A stretch of 64,000 nucleotides of DNA, taken from Terebella lapidaria (taxonomy: Eukaryota; Annelida; Polychaeta; Terebellida; Terebellidae). Of this stretch, positions 12,833 through 25,170 are shown in pieces. Within the stretch, counting starts at the first letter, position 1, and each line of letters begins with the position of its first letter. Below the pieces are notes generated by a model. The model was not told the origin of the DNA, searched no databases, and saw only the letters and a program-made list of their open reading frames with translations. A program made the translations under genes and the position numbers. The stretch lies in NCBI GenBank assembly GCA_949152475.1, contig OX424557.1, forward strand, positions 25,047,462 through 25,111,461, read 5' to 3'.

Positions 12833-14140
12833 AACGAGAGGCCATAGGCCACACACTTGCCGGACTAAGTACGCAATTATGACGTCATTTGTCGTCAATT
12901 CTATACTGCTAACTTACTGTGAATGGAATTTTTAAATATGCATGATTTAATCGTGTTTATATATGTTATATTATAACCAGACAAGATCATAATATCTTCA
13001 AATGATGAGTTTCCTTTGAAATTTTACCGATTTGTTGCCACAAAAACGTCAATTACGTCAAAACAGATATATCAATTGTGCTAAAAATTGACAGAGACCA
13101 TCACAGGACGACTCCACATCGTTTGCGTATGCTAAATATGCAGTAAATGTTATAACTTAGCACATCTGACACTCAAAAGGCCAAAATGTCAGTCTGAAAT
13201 CACGTTTGACGTCATTATGACGTCAATTGACGTCCGATTCCGAAAATGACAACATATTTGGAAAGTACTCTCCAAGACCTTTCAAACGAGCTACTACTCG
13301 ATATTTTTGCAAAAGGTCAAGGTCAAGGTAATTTTTGAGGTCAACTTCGACCTCAGGCGCTTGCAGAGGCTATCGGTCATACGCCTTAGGTGTAAATGCA
13401 AAAGTTGTTGGGCTAAGTGAGTGCAATACTGTGGATTTACTTTCATGTCTCTATCTTGCTTACTTCCTGAGATATAGTGACCTACATGGTTTTCACTTGC
13501 AGGTTAATATTGACCTTGACTTTCGACCTTTGACCTTGAAATTTTCTGGAACAAAAGAACTTACGCTTGACTATAAACAAGTGCATTATTAGATTTTTAC
13601 GCACATTATTGACGCTTTTATCAGCATAGACAGCTTGAAACATGCAATTTCGCTTATAATGGGACCGATTTCGTTGCCATAGAAACGTCAATTACGTCAT
13701 AACGGATTGACCGATCGCGCTAAAAATTGATATTGACCATAAGGGACCGGTCTCACATCGTTTCCAAGCATCAGATCGAAAATCGGAGGAGGTGACCTCC
13801 AGGGTCAAATATTCGACCTCAGGCGAACTTCTCAAGGTCAAAGTCAAATGTCAAAGTCAAGGTCACAGAAGATAGAACTCGAGTTTATCTACAATATGAA
13901 CTTAATTTGAAGTCTCTAGGACCATTAGAACCGGAGTTATGGCCACTTATGTGTTTTCGACGTTTTGCTTGACCTTGACCTTGACCTTTGACCTAGACAC
14001 ACCAAAATAGGACGTTTTCTGGCCGGTATTCTACAGATTCTGCACACGAATTTTGGAAGCTTTTGATCAAGAACTGTGGACGCTAGAGTGCGAACAAACA
14101 CACAAACGAGAAAACGCTGCAGTGCAGCCTTGGCGAAATA
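12833..14140 (+). mobile_element. Second hairpin-ended element, diverged
   Basis: It starts with GGCCATAGGCC (12840-12850) and CACTTGCCGGACTAAG, the same left-end design as the element at 6241. The interior has two diverged repeats about 640 bp apart (near 13028 and 13667), sharing AAACGTCAATTACGTCA, TGACGTCA sites and TGACCT half-sites. The right side repeats the family's end logic: GAACTGTGGACGCTAGAGTGCGAACAAAC, broken here into motifs GAACTGTGG and TAGAGTGCGAAC, and finally a palindromic GCTGCAGTGCAGC followed by TTGGCGAAAT. No coding potential is evident. Confidence 0.6.
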
Positions 14141-14936
14141 GGGTCTTTTTTTGCGTTTTGAATTTTAGCATTTGAATTTCAGAATTGATGATTTGATGCC
14201 ATGAAAATGGAGGAGAATATTACAAGGATTACAATGATTGTATCAGTGTGTTGTAGAAATGTTTTGAGCCAAGATTGAGCAATATTACTGAAAAATTGGG
14301 CTGAATGCACTGTAGAGATGATGAATTCTCAAACAATACTTTAGACACTAAGTGCAGTTTGCAACGGTTGTCTGTTTTATCACTGCTCCGCAGTGACACT
14401 CGGCGAAATCTAACTGAGAAGTCCAATTGCAAAAGTTTAGCCTGTACATCGTTTACCCCTTTGGTGTGTCGTTGATAGCATCATGATATCAGACCTATGC
14501 TTGAGGCACAACGTAATGTGGCTTGTCATTTTATAACGGACTTCTATACATTGAAAAAGTATTGCCTTCAGTATGGTCTTGGGTTATTGGTGATGCAATG
14601 TTGGTCAATACTATCTTGGACACCGACCGCCATTCAGTATTTACAGTAGGACCTACATACATTTTTCCCTTCGTCCATGATAGGGCCTATTTGCATAAAA
14701 TGTAAATTCAAACATCCCCTGCAATGGAAAGACTAGTAATTATACGGATACAGTAAAGTGACCAATGACAGATTCGAGTGGAAAATTATACATGTATGTA
14801 TATGGGGGAATACGGCAGTCTGTTCCTTACTATACCAGCGCCCCCACGCGAATGAAAAATCTTCTTGTGATCACGTGATACTGTGCGCTGATTACTTTCT
14901 TTTGTTTAGAGAGAGCGGAAGCAAGATTCAGACGTT
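14141..14936. other. No gene recognised
   Basis: Mixed-composition sequence with short open frames on both strands but no recognisable domain, codon bias or splice pattern. I see nothing in it that can be annotated. Confidence 0.5.
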
Positions 14937-16446
14937 TACCAGTGCGGTGGTGTATGAAACCCGGATCCGGAGCCGGAGGCGGACCCGGATTCAGGGTATG
15001 AAACCCGGAGGCGGAGGCGGAGGCGGAGCCGGATTAACCGGGTATGAAACCCGGATCCGGACTCACGGCTTCATCTTCCACGGCTGTAACCATAGGTTGC
15101 ATACATACATGTATGTTCGCTTCACAGTTAATATATTATTGGGAGCAAATGTAGGATAAAGTGCCATTCTGGGCAAATATGGGTGCGACCAATCAGCGCC
15201 ATGCTCTGCAGTTTTGAACCAATATGATGTCTCAGATTGCCCACGTTATTGTAGGCCTACACCCAACCCTATTATTGTTCATGTAGCATATCTGTTGCAC
15301 CAAGTTGGCGTCATTCAACCACTGTTTTTTTCACGATAATTTAATCAAATTTAACGATAGATATAATGTGTTCTTAGTGGAAGGCCTATCCTATATAGGC
15401 CTAATAAGTACTTGGATACAAACTTTCAAAACGATTGGAAAGTGAACAAAAAAGAATAGCCCATTTTTCCTGTCTATAGTAGTATATCTATCTGTAATAC
15501 CACCAATCTCATTTTATACCCATCCCCCCCCCTCCTCCTGACAGTGTTCAATTTCTGAGATTAATTCGAGAAGCATTTACAAAGTAAATAGTTCTTTTGC
15601 CGATGATTTTTGTTGTTGTACGAGAATTGAGTGGCCAAAAGAATAAAAACAAGGCAGAGAGGGAAAGATTTTGGAAAAAGGGGGAAAATTGCTGAATAGT
15701 GGAAAAGCAAAAGTTCTATGGTTGGTCTAATAAATTTGATATCAAGTGGGCACTCATTCAAGATGCTCTTTAGGGAATAACATTTTTTTCTGGAGGATGA
15801 TCTGGGTAAACCTAGAAAACTGGCAATTAAGTATTTAAAACCCGGAATTTAAAATTAAAATCTGGGAATAAATTTCAAACCTAGATTCCACCCGAATGTT
15901 ATGGCCAAAAAATCATGTGACATTTTGTGTTCAACTGGAGTTCAACGTAAGGTATACATATGAAACTGTTCAGTGTGTCATGTCTTCGTGGCAATACTAG
16001 TAATAGAATTACAGGTATTCCCCTGTCTTTATGTGGGATTTACGACTTGACTCATATTGCACAGGTAGCCCCTTGGGACCTGTCGTCGGAGCACATGTAC
16101 AATCTAGTGGGCAATCCTGTTTCTCTATGATAATCAATGACAATGATGAGTTAATAAGTGGCACAAAATGATATATTATACAGATAAAAAGAACATCTGA
16201 TGTGTCATAAATAACACTTTTCTATCATAACCAGTTGTCATTCCGGATACTAATTATGGGAAATTAGTTAGTAATAAAATTGCCCACGTTATTGTACATC
16301 GATCCTAGCCCTGTCGCCTAATCCGGATCCGGGTTTCATACCCTGTTAATCCGGCTCCGCCTCCGCCTTCGCCTCCGGGTTTCATACCCTGAATCCGGAT
16401 CCGCCTCCGGCTCCGGATCCGGGTTTCATACCCTACCTACCAGTGC
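14937..16446. mobile_element. Non-autonomous MULE-like element with 116-bp TIRs and 9-bp TSD
   Basis: The element spans 14946-16437. It is flanked by a perfect 9-bp direct repeat TACCAGTGC (14937-14945 and 16438-16446). Its ends are ~116-bp inverted repeats (14946-15061 and 16322-16437) beginning GGTNGNGTATGAAACCCGG and differing at only a few positions. Each arm is internally repetitive, with three GTATGAAACCCGGA units spaced by GGAGGCGGA-type GC-rich runs. A 9-bp target duplication with long terminal repeats that start with G is the signature of Mutator-like elements. The ~1.26-kb interior has no transposase, so it would need an enzyme supplied in trans. Assignment to MULE rests on these structural features only. 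Confidence 0.85.
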
Positions 16447-16850
16447 CCAGTCTTCACTGATTTGCCAGCGCCGTGGATCTACTTCAGATATTTGGTGAGT
16501 GAACGGTCAGAACCGACATATAGCGTTGCAATAAGTGTGAAGAATACTGCGTCATGATTTTAAAAACAAAAGCAAACTTCAAAAGACAAAGTCATGAAAG
16601 TGGTTAGTGGTTTTTTTCCGCCTCACGCTCGCCCCAGACCCAACTTCAATTTGGCACAATGCCAAACCAAATCTCGCCCCACTTTAGATCCAGTGCCTCG
16701 AGAGCGCGGATACACTGGATCTAGCCCCACCTCAATATTATACAGTGAAAATCACTGGCTCAGGGGTCACAGACACAGTGGAAGTGGGGGGGAGGGGTTT
16801 TAGTGTTCAATGAGACGGCCTAGCTAGATGAGTCAGGGTATACGGGCTCC
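16447..16850. other. No gene recognised
   Basis: Short unique-looking stretch. The 69-residue open frame starting at 16594 has no recognisable domain and is proline- and arginine-biased by composition. No splice or repeat structure was identified. Confidence 0.4.
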
Positions 16851-17262
16851 GGCTGCCTATGGAGCGTTTTTAGGGTCAATATTCATTGACATGCATTGTA
16901 GATTTTCTTGTTGTGATTGATTATTTCAATCGTAAAATTCTTTATTCCACATTACTATTTCTAAACTTTCAGTGTCGAATTTACATATTCCTACTGCATT
17001 GTTCTAACTTCCATCTCCTTGCTGCTTACTTCCAAGTTCTCACTGGTACTTTCTCAAGGCTTGATTCATCATGCCAAATTCTAACACCTTTGTTCATGCA
17101 AACCATCAAATAACAAATAGCATCTGGCACAATGCATATGAAACTTCGCACATTTCATTTAGAATAAAGCACATCGCACGAAGAACAAAGCACAATGAAT
17201 GAAGCATTTCATGTGTCAAAATTACTACTGCACTATTATGACGACGGACGGCGCTGCGGGTC
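16851..17262 (+). repeat. Left copy of an inverted repeat pair
   Basis: From GGAGCGTTTTTAGGGTCAA onwards this segment matches, in inverted orientation and with scattered differences, the segment ending at 19836. Shared blocks include TATTCATTGACATGC, CTTCCATCTCCTTGCTGC, TTCCAAGTTCTCACT and CATCTGGCACAATGCATATG. It ends with an AATTACTACTG / TATTATGACGACGG arm related to the palindrome at 19387-19469. The open frames inside it have no known domain. Confidence 0.8.
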
Positions 17263-17352
17263 GAGTGGCCACATTGTGAATGAGAAACAGAAGACTCCCG
17301 AATGAAAGAAAAACCTTGGTTTGATGGACCGCTGGTCCGATGCTGTATTTTT

Positions 17353-17960
17353 AGCTTACCGGCCCATGGCCCGATAAGCTATTGGCGTGGTTTTTCGTCC
17401 GTCGTCCGTCCGGGAAAACTTCCGGGGTTTAGGGGCTTGAAAAATCTGAAAATAGCCCAACCCACTTTTTATGAGCAGACGTGTATTTAGGGGATAAATT
17501 TGGGGATAAGGGGCTCACACGGGAGATGAAGTTTAACACGCTGAAAGCCCTCTAACCTAAACATTTGGTACGTTCGTCCGTCGTCCGTCCGGCAAATAAC
17601 TTTTTTTTTGCCTTGATGAATTTTTAAAAAAAATTTACTGAAACATTCCTTGGGCTAATACACTGAGACGTTTTGTTTTCGTTTATTTTTTCAATCGTTT
17701 TTGCCGATTTGGCGGCCATTTTTTATGAAAAGTGGCTAATTTTGGACTTTTATGGCCTTTTTCTCGAAAACTGTCTGATCAGTTTGAGATTTTTGTTTCA
17801 AGACATCTCCCTCATGCACATCAATTGGCAAGTTTCATTGCCCGTGAATCGTCGGTCTGCGTGTGGCAGCCTTGTGGGACCCTTCAGCGGGCCCCAGACC
17901 CCCGGCCCAAAGGTGCGGCTTCCCTTCTACAGTTTTTTTTACAAACTTTTCAAAAAATAT
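17353..17960 (+). mobile_element. 5' fragment of a TTACCGG-family hairpin-ended element
   Basis: It starts with a hairpin AGCTTACCGGCC-CAT-GGCCCGATAAGCT (17353-17380). The family's usual leader follows: TTTTTCGTCCGTCGTCCGTC, then GCGGCCATTTTTTATG, AACTGTCTGATCAGTTT and GGTCTGCGTGTGGC. The right end is lost. The open frames here are by-products of this repeat and are not annotated as genes. Confidence 0.75.
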
Positions 17961-19386
17961 TAATCGATAAATTTTTAATTCCAATTTATTCCCAGGATAG
18001 GGCACAATATTAATTCAGAACATAAAAAGGCTCTGACTTCTGGGCCCTTCATGAGGCCCCAGACTCCCAGCTGAGATGGGTTCGTTTCGTTTCTATTCCT
18101 TGCATTTATTATAAAAAGTACTGGCTTCAGGGTCTCTTGAGTGGCCCCAGAAACCCCACTGGACAGGCAAGAAGTGGGATTTATACCCAGGAGATACCAA
18201 GAAGCTATACCATAGGACATAAAAATGGATCTGGATTCTGGGGCCCTTGAGCGGGCCCCAGACCCCACGCCGTATAATGTTGGACCCCCCTCTTTCCGAA
18301 ATCATGGTCCCGCCCCTGGAATCACTGTACCGCTCTTAGTTTCATGTATTTCGAATACTCAATTTGGCGGAAAATACAAAAACACGTTTTAACATGTTTA
18401 TTGTGAACCAAACACTTGTATTGTATATAATACTGAAAAGTGCCACCATTATTGCCAAGTAATTGAAAATAGATATGCATGCCAGTATCTGTATACATAA
18501 GGAACAACATATTGTATTCTCTGACTTATGTTGGAAGAACTTCACATACAATTTATACTAGCCCTTTGATCATTTATCTATGAAAATTAGTTGAATTTTC
18601 ACTTGCATATATTTTATGGTTTATGTCAAATTACAACTGAATGCATACCAGTGTACAGTATAAATATTTGATTACAAAACTGGTTGTACTTGTAGGCATA
18701 ACTGTTGAGTTGTCAAGGGTAATATGTACCCAAAATAGGGCTAGAATGCACCAGCAAACGCCAAAAAGCATTTGGCTTTTGAGCGGGACCCCTTGAGCGG
18801 GCCCCAGACCCCCACCACTTGGGACTCGCTGCGCTCGTGCCTCGTTTCGCGAGTACCATACATTCAATTTAATTCTTGTGTCCCCCCCCCCTTCTGGGAT
18901 TTCTAGATACGCCCCTGATACTAGTGTATCTACTGTACTGTCACGAGTTGGAATCGTGCCAAATTAACGGCATGAAGAAATTATGATCGGAGAGATCATC
19001 ATATTTAGCCTTGAAAAAGATAGCCACCAGTTTCCTGAGAATTGTTTTTCACATCTCAATTATCACTGTTCTCAAGTTATGACCATTTTGTGTATGCTAA
19101 TTTTAGGCCTATGTCATGATAATATTTGCACCCAATTAGCAACAGTGTATTATATTATAATGAGAATTCATGACGTCACATCGAAAATTGATTTTAATGA
19201 GCAAAGAAATCTTATTAATATGCTCATATTAATCATCTCTCACTAGATTCACTATTCTTTAATTTACAGGGCAGGGTGCGGGAGTTCATTGGGGTCTGTG
19301 CTCAGCTGTTGGTCGCGCCAAAAATTCCCGTGACCAATGATAAGGGAGGTCTTAGTTTCTCATACATCATAGGGCTACGTGCGGCC
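17961..19386. repeat. Degenerate repeat region with recurrent GGGCCCCAGACCCC motif
   Basis: The motif GCGGGCCCCAGACCCC and close variants (often preceded by CCTTGA) recur near 17885, 18045, 18140, 18250 and 18795. Two sites near 18315 and 18910 look like right ends of DNA transposons (CGCCCCTGGAATCACTG and TACGCCCCTGATACTAG). Left ends were not found, so no element is delimited. No gene was recognised. Confidence 0.45.
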
Positions 19387-19469
19387 AGCGCCTCCTGTCG
19401 TCATAATGTTGCAGTAGTAATTTTGTCCACAACAATTACTACTGTATCATTATGACGACAGGCGGCGCT
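19387..19469. repeat. 83-bp snap-back palindrome (MITE-like)
   Basis: The arms AGCGCCTCCTGTCGTCATAA... (19387-19422) and their reverse complement (19434-19469, ending AGGCGGCGCT) match at 33 of 36 positions, around a loop of about 11 bases. One arm abuts the repeat at 19480-19836, and a single related arm closes the repeat at 16851-17262. The palindrome is therefore probably the terminal structure of that family. Confidence 0.8.
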
Positions 19470-19479
19470 AACCGCCGAG

Positions 19480-19836
19480 TGCTTCGTTCGTTGTGCGTTG
19501 TTCATCATGCGATATGCTATATTCTAAATGCAATGTGCTAAGTTCCATATGCATTGTGCCAGATGCGATTTGTTTTTGATAGTTTGCATGGCCAAAGGTG
19601 TTATAATTTGACATGATGAATTAAGCATTGAGAAAGTATTAGTGAGAACTTGGAAGTATGCAGCAAGGAGATGGAAGTTAGAACTATGCAGTAAGAATAT
19701 ATAAATTCGACACAGAAAGTTTAGAAATAGTGATGTGGAATAAAGAATTTTGCGGTTGAAACAATCATTCACAACAAGAAAATCTACAAAGCATGTCAAT
19801 GAATATTGACCCTAAAAACGCTCCATAGCTGCCGAC
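19480..19836 (-). repeat. Right copy of the inverted repeat pair
   Basis: In reverse complement this matches 16851-~17205 with scattered substitutions. It ends in TTGACCCTAAAAACGCTCC. The two copies enclose ~2.2 kb. Beyond it (19837-19900) a short GCCGGGGTGCGGGC motif is repeated about three times, and CACATTGTGATGT recurs four times to ~20010. Confidence 0.8.
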
Positions 19837-22012
19837 GGGGTGCGGGCCCCCGTGTTATAGCCGGGTTGCGGCCGCCTGTTGGAGCCGGGGTGCGGGCGCT
19901 AGACAAAAGACAGAACAAACATGCACACACATTGTGATGTCTTGTACACACATTGTGAGGTGCTAGCACGTGGTTTTAACACACAATATGATGTGCCGCA
20001 CACCATTGTGATGTCTGCTTGGGCGGCGTGATTCTTACATTTCTAAAAGTTTGTGCTACAGCTCGATATTGTTTGATGTTTTTGTAGATTTAGTTTACGT
20101 GTTATTTCTCTTACTTGAGACTATTGGGCATTAATATTCACGGCAATTAGTAAATGTTTATCATTGAAAATGCTTTGTGTTGTCAATTGATAATTTCAAT
20201 TAGATCTTCATGTCACGCTTATACTGGCGTGTCAAAATTATGAGAATCATCAGACTGTGTTAAAACAAACAGTTAATAAATCAACCATTCACCACGTTTG
20301 GTGCCGGCATCTTTTATTGATTTGTATAGGTGGCCACAGCCAGTCCACAAATAGCCCAGCCGAGGTGTGACCGCCACACTATGTCTATACGTTTGTAAAG
20401 CGGCCGCACCCCAGCTGCGGTCGGATCCCGGGTAGTCCGATGAGTCGACTGGACAATATGACTGAATTGCAATCACAAATGCATCTGACAGATTATTTCA
20501 AGGCTCCAATAGACTAGGCCTACTGAAAATTATTGACCGATTTATGCTTATGCTTCTACTTTTAAGCTGCTATATTTTATAAGCCGAATGATGGTTAGAA
20601 TTCTTTAGACCAGGCCTACTGAAAATCACTGATCGGTTTATTCTATGCTTTATAAAAAGAAAAAGAATCAATGAACAAAAGTACATGTATGGTCACAGCC
20701 ACAGTCAATGAAACAGTCACGGCCACGATCACTCCCCAGGTGTGGCCATGACAATAGCGTAGCTCTATGGACATGTTTGGGTAAGGATGTGGATATTAGC
20801 TTTCCATTTTGTTCAACATGGACCAAGTCACCATGGAAACAATACTCATATTGCAGACTACTTGATTACTACCGGTGCAATCAAGTGTGTAGGCCCCATT
20901 GTTATAGGTTTTCGTTGTGTAAGGTGAAATATGCGCAACAAATATAGGGTTATATATTTATAAAATTATCATATTAATTCTTAGTTTTCATATTATTTCC
21001 TTCCATGTTTATAAATTTATTGAAATTTCCGCATATGGGCATGTTGTTGTAATGAGGGGTTATCAGAAATATCTGCAATCAACAGCTGGCAGCACTGCTT
21101 TTTTAGTCTTATGACATCATTTTACTGTTTTTGCTGGCGTTATCAATATAAACGTAATTTTCCCGCCAAAATGTATGTCACTGATGATTACAGACGATAT
21201 CCGTTTTTGATTTTGGCGCCAAAAAGCACTGATAGTACAATGCTGTCTGTCCCCTGTTGAATGATGTTTGATAACAACCATTATAGATAAGACACGCAAC
21301 ATAAAGTGAATATGTTATTTATTATTTATAAGTATATCTTGATTTCAAAATATATTCTTGAATATATATAGTGGATATTCATCCTATTTATTATTTGTAA
21401 GTATATCATTTGACAGGCCTTCGTTTTTGAGGAGCGTGACCGATCGCACGCGCCTGAGCGTGCAAATTAAGATTCACGTGCGTGTTTTATAGAGCGCCTA
21501 AAATACAATAACCACTGGCCTAAAGTACATTATAAATCTTTGACATATCGAACTTTCAACTTGCAACAAACTTTATGTCACATGACAGAAGTCAAATGAT
21601 CAAATTCACACAATGCCGAGTTTGAATACAACACGCCGTTTGTTTGGATGAGACGGAAAACTCTAAGCCAATCAAATGTTGCGATACACGCTGATGCTCT
21701 GTGTGCCTGGAAACCTAACCCGCGGCATGCACACAGTTGAAAAATAACTTTTGATGTATGTCCCATCAGGATCAAATCCTTAACTATTACCATGCTTACT
21801 ATCTAAAAAAAATTGGTATCTACATTCCAGATACAAACATCTCCAGAAACAATAATTTTATTCAAGATGTCCAGAACGATCCCGTCAATAAACACAATAA
21901 AGGTTTCCATGATACTGTAATGATGGGTCTCATGATCAGAAATAAAAAGAAAACAGTGTTTGGAAATTATTTTATTTGGAAAAAATAGAAACAGTTCATT
22001 CTATTTGGTTCC
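19837..22012. other. No gene recognised
   Basis: Apart from the short GC-rich and CACATTGTG repeats at its left end, this stretch shows no recognisable coding exon, RNA gene or delimited transposon. The open frames near 20273, 20708, 21117, 21578 and 21758 encode no recognisable domain. Confidence 0.45.
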
Positions 22013-22063
22013 GATAAGCTATTATCACATTGCGTGCATCAACTGTCCGTCCGTTCACATTTT

Positions 22064-22480
22064 TAGGTTACCGAACCTTTGGTCCGATAATCATTTGGCA
22101 TGACGTGTGCATCGTCTGTCCATCCAACGTTAACTTTTTTATCTTTAAATTTTACGATTGAATCTTTCTGAAATTTTGCACAAAAATACCTAAAATATTA
22201 GAGAAAGACATGCTTTTTTTATTTTCACATTTTTCCCAAAAAGGTGGCCATTTTGGTTGAAAAATGGCAAATTTGGGGCTTCGGTGGCCAATCTCTCAAA
22301 ACTGTCTGATCAGTTTTGTGATTTTTTGTTTCAAGAGTTTCTTCCCATATACCTCTCTGACGTTTATAAGTTTCATTGTATTTGAATCGACGGTTTGCGT
22401 GTGGTGGCCATTTCAAATTTTTAGATAGGACTTTCCCATGTTAAATTATCCTATTCTTTATAATGGGACACGTTATTGCT
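22064..22480 (+). mobile_element. Diverged 5' fragment of a TTACCGG-family element
   Basis: The left-end hairpin is recognisable but decayed: AGGTTACCGAACC-TTT-GGTCCGATAATC. It is followed by family landmarks (ATCGTCTGTCCATCC, GTGGCCATTTTGG, AACTGTCTGATCAGTTTT, GGTTTGCGTGTGGTGG). A further 5' scrap (CCGATAAGCTATTATCAC) lies just upstream near 22012. The right part is missing. Confidence 0.7.
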
Positions 22481-23097
22481 AATATGTCCCTTCATATTGA
22501 GATTAGAGATTAGGAATCAATTGTGGACATATAGGATATGATCTATTTTTTGTGTTGATTAGAACGCAATAAAAAAAAAGATGTAAAATGATTTGGAGTC
22601 ACAGTAATACCCGGTATACCACATGTACCATGTATACCAGTAGTATCACTATATTGGATACTTGAAAAAAAATACATATTCTTGAATATGAATTAAATTC
22701 AAGGTGAAACATAACATTGTTTAGATGTTGTTCAATGGCCTCAATTCTGAAAAATAATATCCAAATGGGTTTTTGTTCATTAACAATACAGACATGTAAA
22801 TTGTTTCATATTACATGTACAATCATTTGTGATATTGAACATCATTTGATGTTTTTTTTGGCAGGTGCTGATTAACAGTTAGTCCTTCTGTTTCACCTGA
22901 CTTGTTTCTGTGATCTGTCTTCGAGACTTACGGAATTCACTTCTTCCAACTTGATTGTATCTTGAAAGGTATTGAAATAATATGAAACGATTATTATGTT
23001 CAACATTTCGTAACAATTAACATACATGTACAAGTATCAGCACCATACATTAACCATACAGTAAGTCATGTTTTGTACTTGGTTGCAGTTTCCAGTT
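22481..23097. other. AT-rich stretch, nothing recognised
   Basis: AT-rich sequence. A splice-acceptor-like TTTTTTTTGGCAG near 22865 and a donor-like AAAG/GTATTG near 22969 bound about 105 bases, but all three frames contain early stops, so it is not a coding exon. Confidence 0.35.
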
Positions 23098-23650
23098 GAC
23101 TACAGTCCTGGCCAGACCACTGAGGCCAGTCCGACTACAGCCCTGGAAACAGATCTCCCCAGTCGACTACAGTCCTGACCAGACCACTGAGGCCAGTCCG
23201 ACTACAGCCCTGGCAGCAGATCTCCCCTGTCGACTACGGTTCTGACCAAACCACTAAGGCCAGTCCGACTACAGCCCTGGAACCAGATTTCCCCAGTCAA
23301 CTACAGTCCTGACCAGACCACTGAGGCCAGACCGACTACAGCCCTGGAAACAGATCTCCCCAGTCGACTACAGTCCTGACCAGACCACTGAGGCCAGTCC
23401 GACTACAGCCCTGGCAGCAGATCTCCCCTGTCGACTACAGTCCTGACCAAACCACTAAGGCCAGTCCGACTACAGCCCTGGAACCAGATTTCCCCAGTCA
23501 ACTACAGTCCTGACCAGACCACTGAGGCCAGACCGACTACAGCCCTGGAAACAGATCTCCCCAGTCGACTACAGTCCTGGCCAGACCACTGAGGCCAGTC
23601 CGACTACAGCCCTGGGAACAGATCTCCCCAGTCGACTACAGTCCTGAGTA
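23098..23650 (+). repeat. 67-bp minisatellite with a 201-bp higher-order period
   Basis: Units begin GACTACAGTCCTG at 23098, 23165, 23232, 23299, 23366, 23433, 23500 and 23567, with a partial unit at 23634. Each contains CAGACCACTGAGGCCAGTCC and CTACAGCCCTGG. Variants (GGCAGCAGATC, GGAACCAGATTT, AACTACAG) recur every third unit, so 23165-23365 is repeated as 23366-23566. That is a three-unit higher-order repeat. Confidence 0.92.
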
Positions 23651-25170
23651 TAGTGTGAGTCGAAGTGCTGTGGATAGTCTATGGTCTGGCAAAAAAGATT
23701 GTACAATGGCGGAGATGGAGCATGCTTACATACAATTTCCAAAATGTTGGTTAAAAATATATCTCCCACCTTGTCAGAATTCACGAAGTATGCTTTCATG
23801 TGCCAGCAAATTTCCAGAGAAACGGACCTATGGCTCGAAATCCTATTGTTGTGGCATTGTGTCTGTCATCCGTCCACCCGGCCGCCTTCCGTCTAGTTGC
23901 TCTCACGAATATATACTAGTACATTGTCGGACTGAAAACAGAGATTTGTGGGACTAAGTTCATTTGTGGGGCTATTTGAAGGCTTTGTGGGACTAAAAAG
24001 GGTCTTACAAACACTAGTCTCAGTAGTGAAGAAAAATGGCCAATTTTGGACTTTCAGGGTCGTTTTCACAAAATCCATTTTGTAACGTTTTTCCTTATTG
24101 ATGCATAACACTCCTCATATGTACCCCTGTGAAGTGTGTAAGTTTCATTTCCATTGAATCGATCGAAGTGGGCCATTTTGTCCCCAACTTGACCAAAATG
24201 GGACTTTTCTATGTTAAATTCTCCTATGCTTCGTTACACAGCATCTATTTTTTAGGCCTTATTATCGACTTTACAGCTTAGTAATCTATTGTGAATTTAT
24301 CAGAAATAAATATGCTGAATATAGTTTTGACATTGAATTTGACCTTAACCTCGAGGTCACATGATAGAAGGGCTAATATCTCATATATAACATATATGTC
24401 CAGTAACATTTTCTAGCTTTTAGGCTAATTTTACAATTTGCATTTATGTTCTGGACGCAATGGATGATCATGATGATGGAGCTTAGGAGGATACACCCCC
24501 GTGGTCATCAGTGACTGGAGAGCGTCTAATTTATTTTTGTGCAATCAGATGGTTATGGATAATAATTATGATAATCTCCAACTCAATTGCCATCCTATTT
24601 GTGATTTTATGTACATGGTAGTTAGAAGAACATGTATCAACTATCAAACACTCATTGAAAATATTGATTTTCATTCCAGGTTTACAACTGAACATAAAGT
24701 TGAGCACGCTGTTGAACATATTGAATACCTTGTGCTTTGACCCACTCACAACTGGCCGGCACGTGGTCTCACTTCTAGAGGTATTATCAGTTTAACTTCA
24801 TCTTTATCATTCAATTGTGTTGCTTTCATAATATAACAGTTGACCAGCTGATCAGTGACCACACGTTTTGTAAAGTTTCTGTTTTATGGTTCACATGTAA
24901 AAATAGTGTGTGGCATGCTTCTGTACTGTTTATTTGATTCTTTCTGCCTTCACAGGTGTTGGCAACCTGACAGTTTGTCCCGACACATACCCTGGGACAA
25001 CAGCCAAACCTCACTTGTATCAGCAAGCACTTTATATAAGCTGTAAGTGTTTAAGGATGAGAGTGGGACCTGGTGGTAAATTTGAAGGTCAAGTTTCACA
25101 CCGAAGCAATTTACCTGATTACAAAGATATAATGCTAGAGATATATCATGTATGGATGGGAATAATATTT
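23651..25170. other. Repeat fragments and possible exons
   Basis: The segment 23860-24260 carries diverged TTACCGG-family sequence (GTCATCCGTCCACCC, AAAATGGCCAATTTTGGACT, CCCTGTGAAGTGTGTAAG). Near 24480 the text TTAGGAGGATACACCCCCG and GTGGTCATCAGTGA resembles 31690-31780, so a short flanking block is repeated. Splice-like exons at 24680-24780 and 24956-25042 are discussed separately. Confidence 0.45.

Noticed and set aside
24680-24780. Splice-bounded open exon starting LQLNIKLSTLLN
   Set aside because: Its end phase (0) does not fit the next splice-like exon at 24956 (which needs phase 1), and the residues are not recognised.
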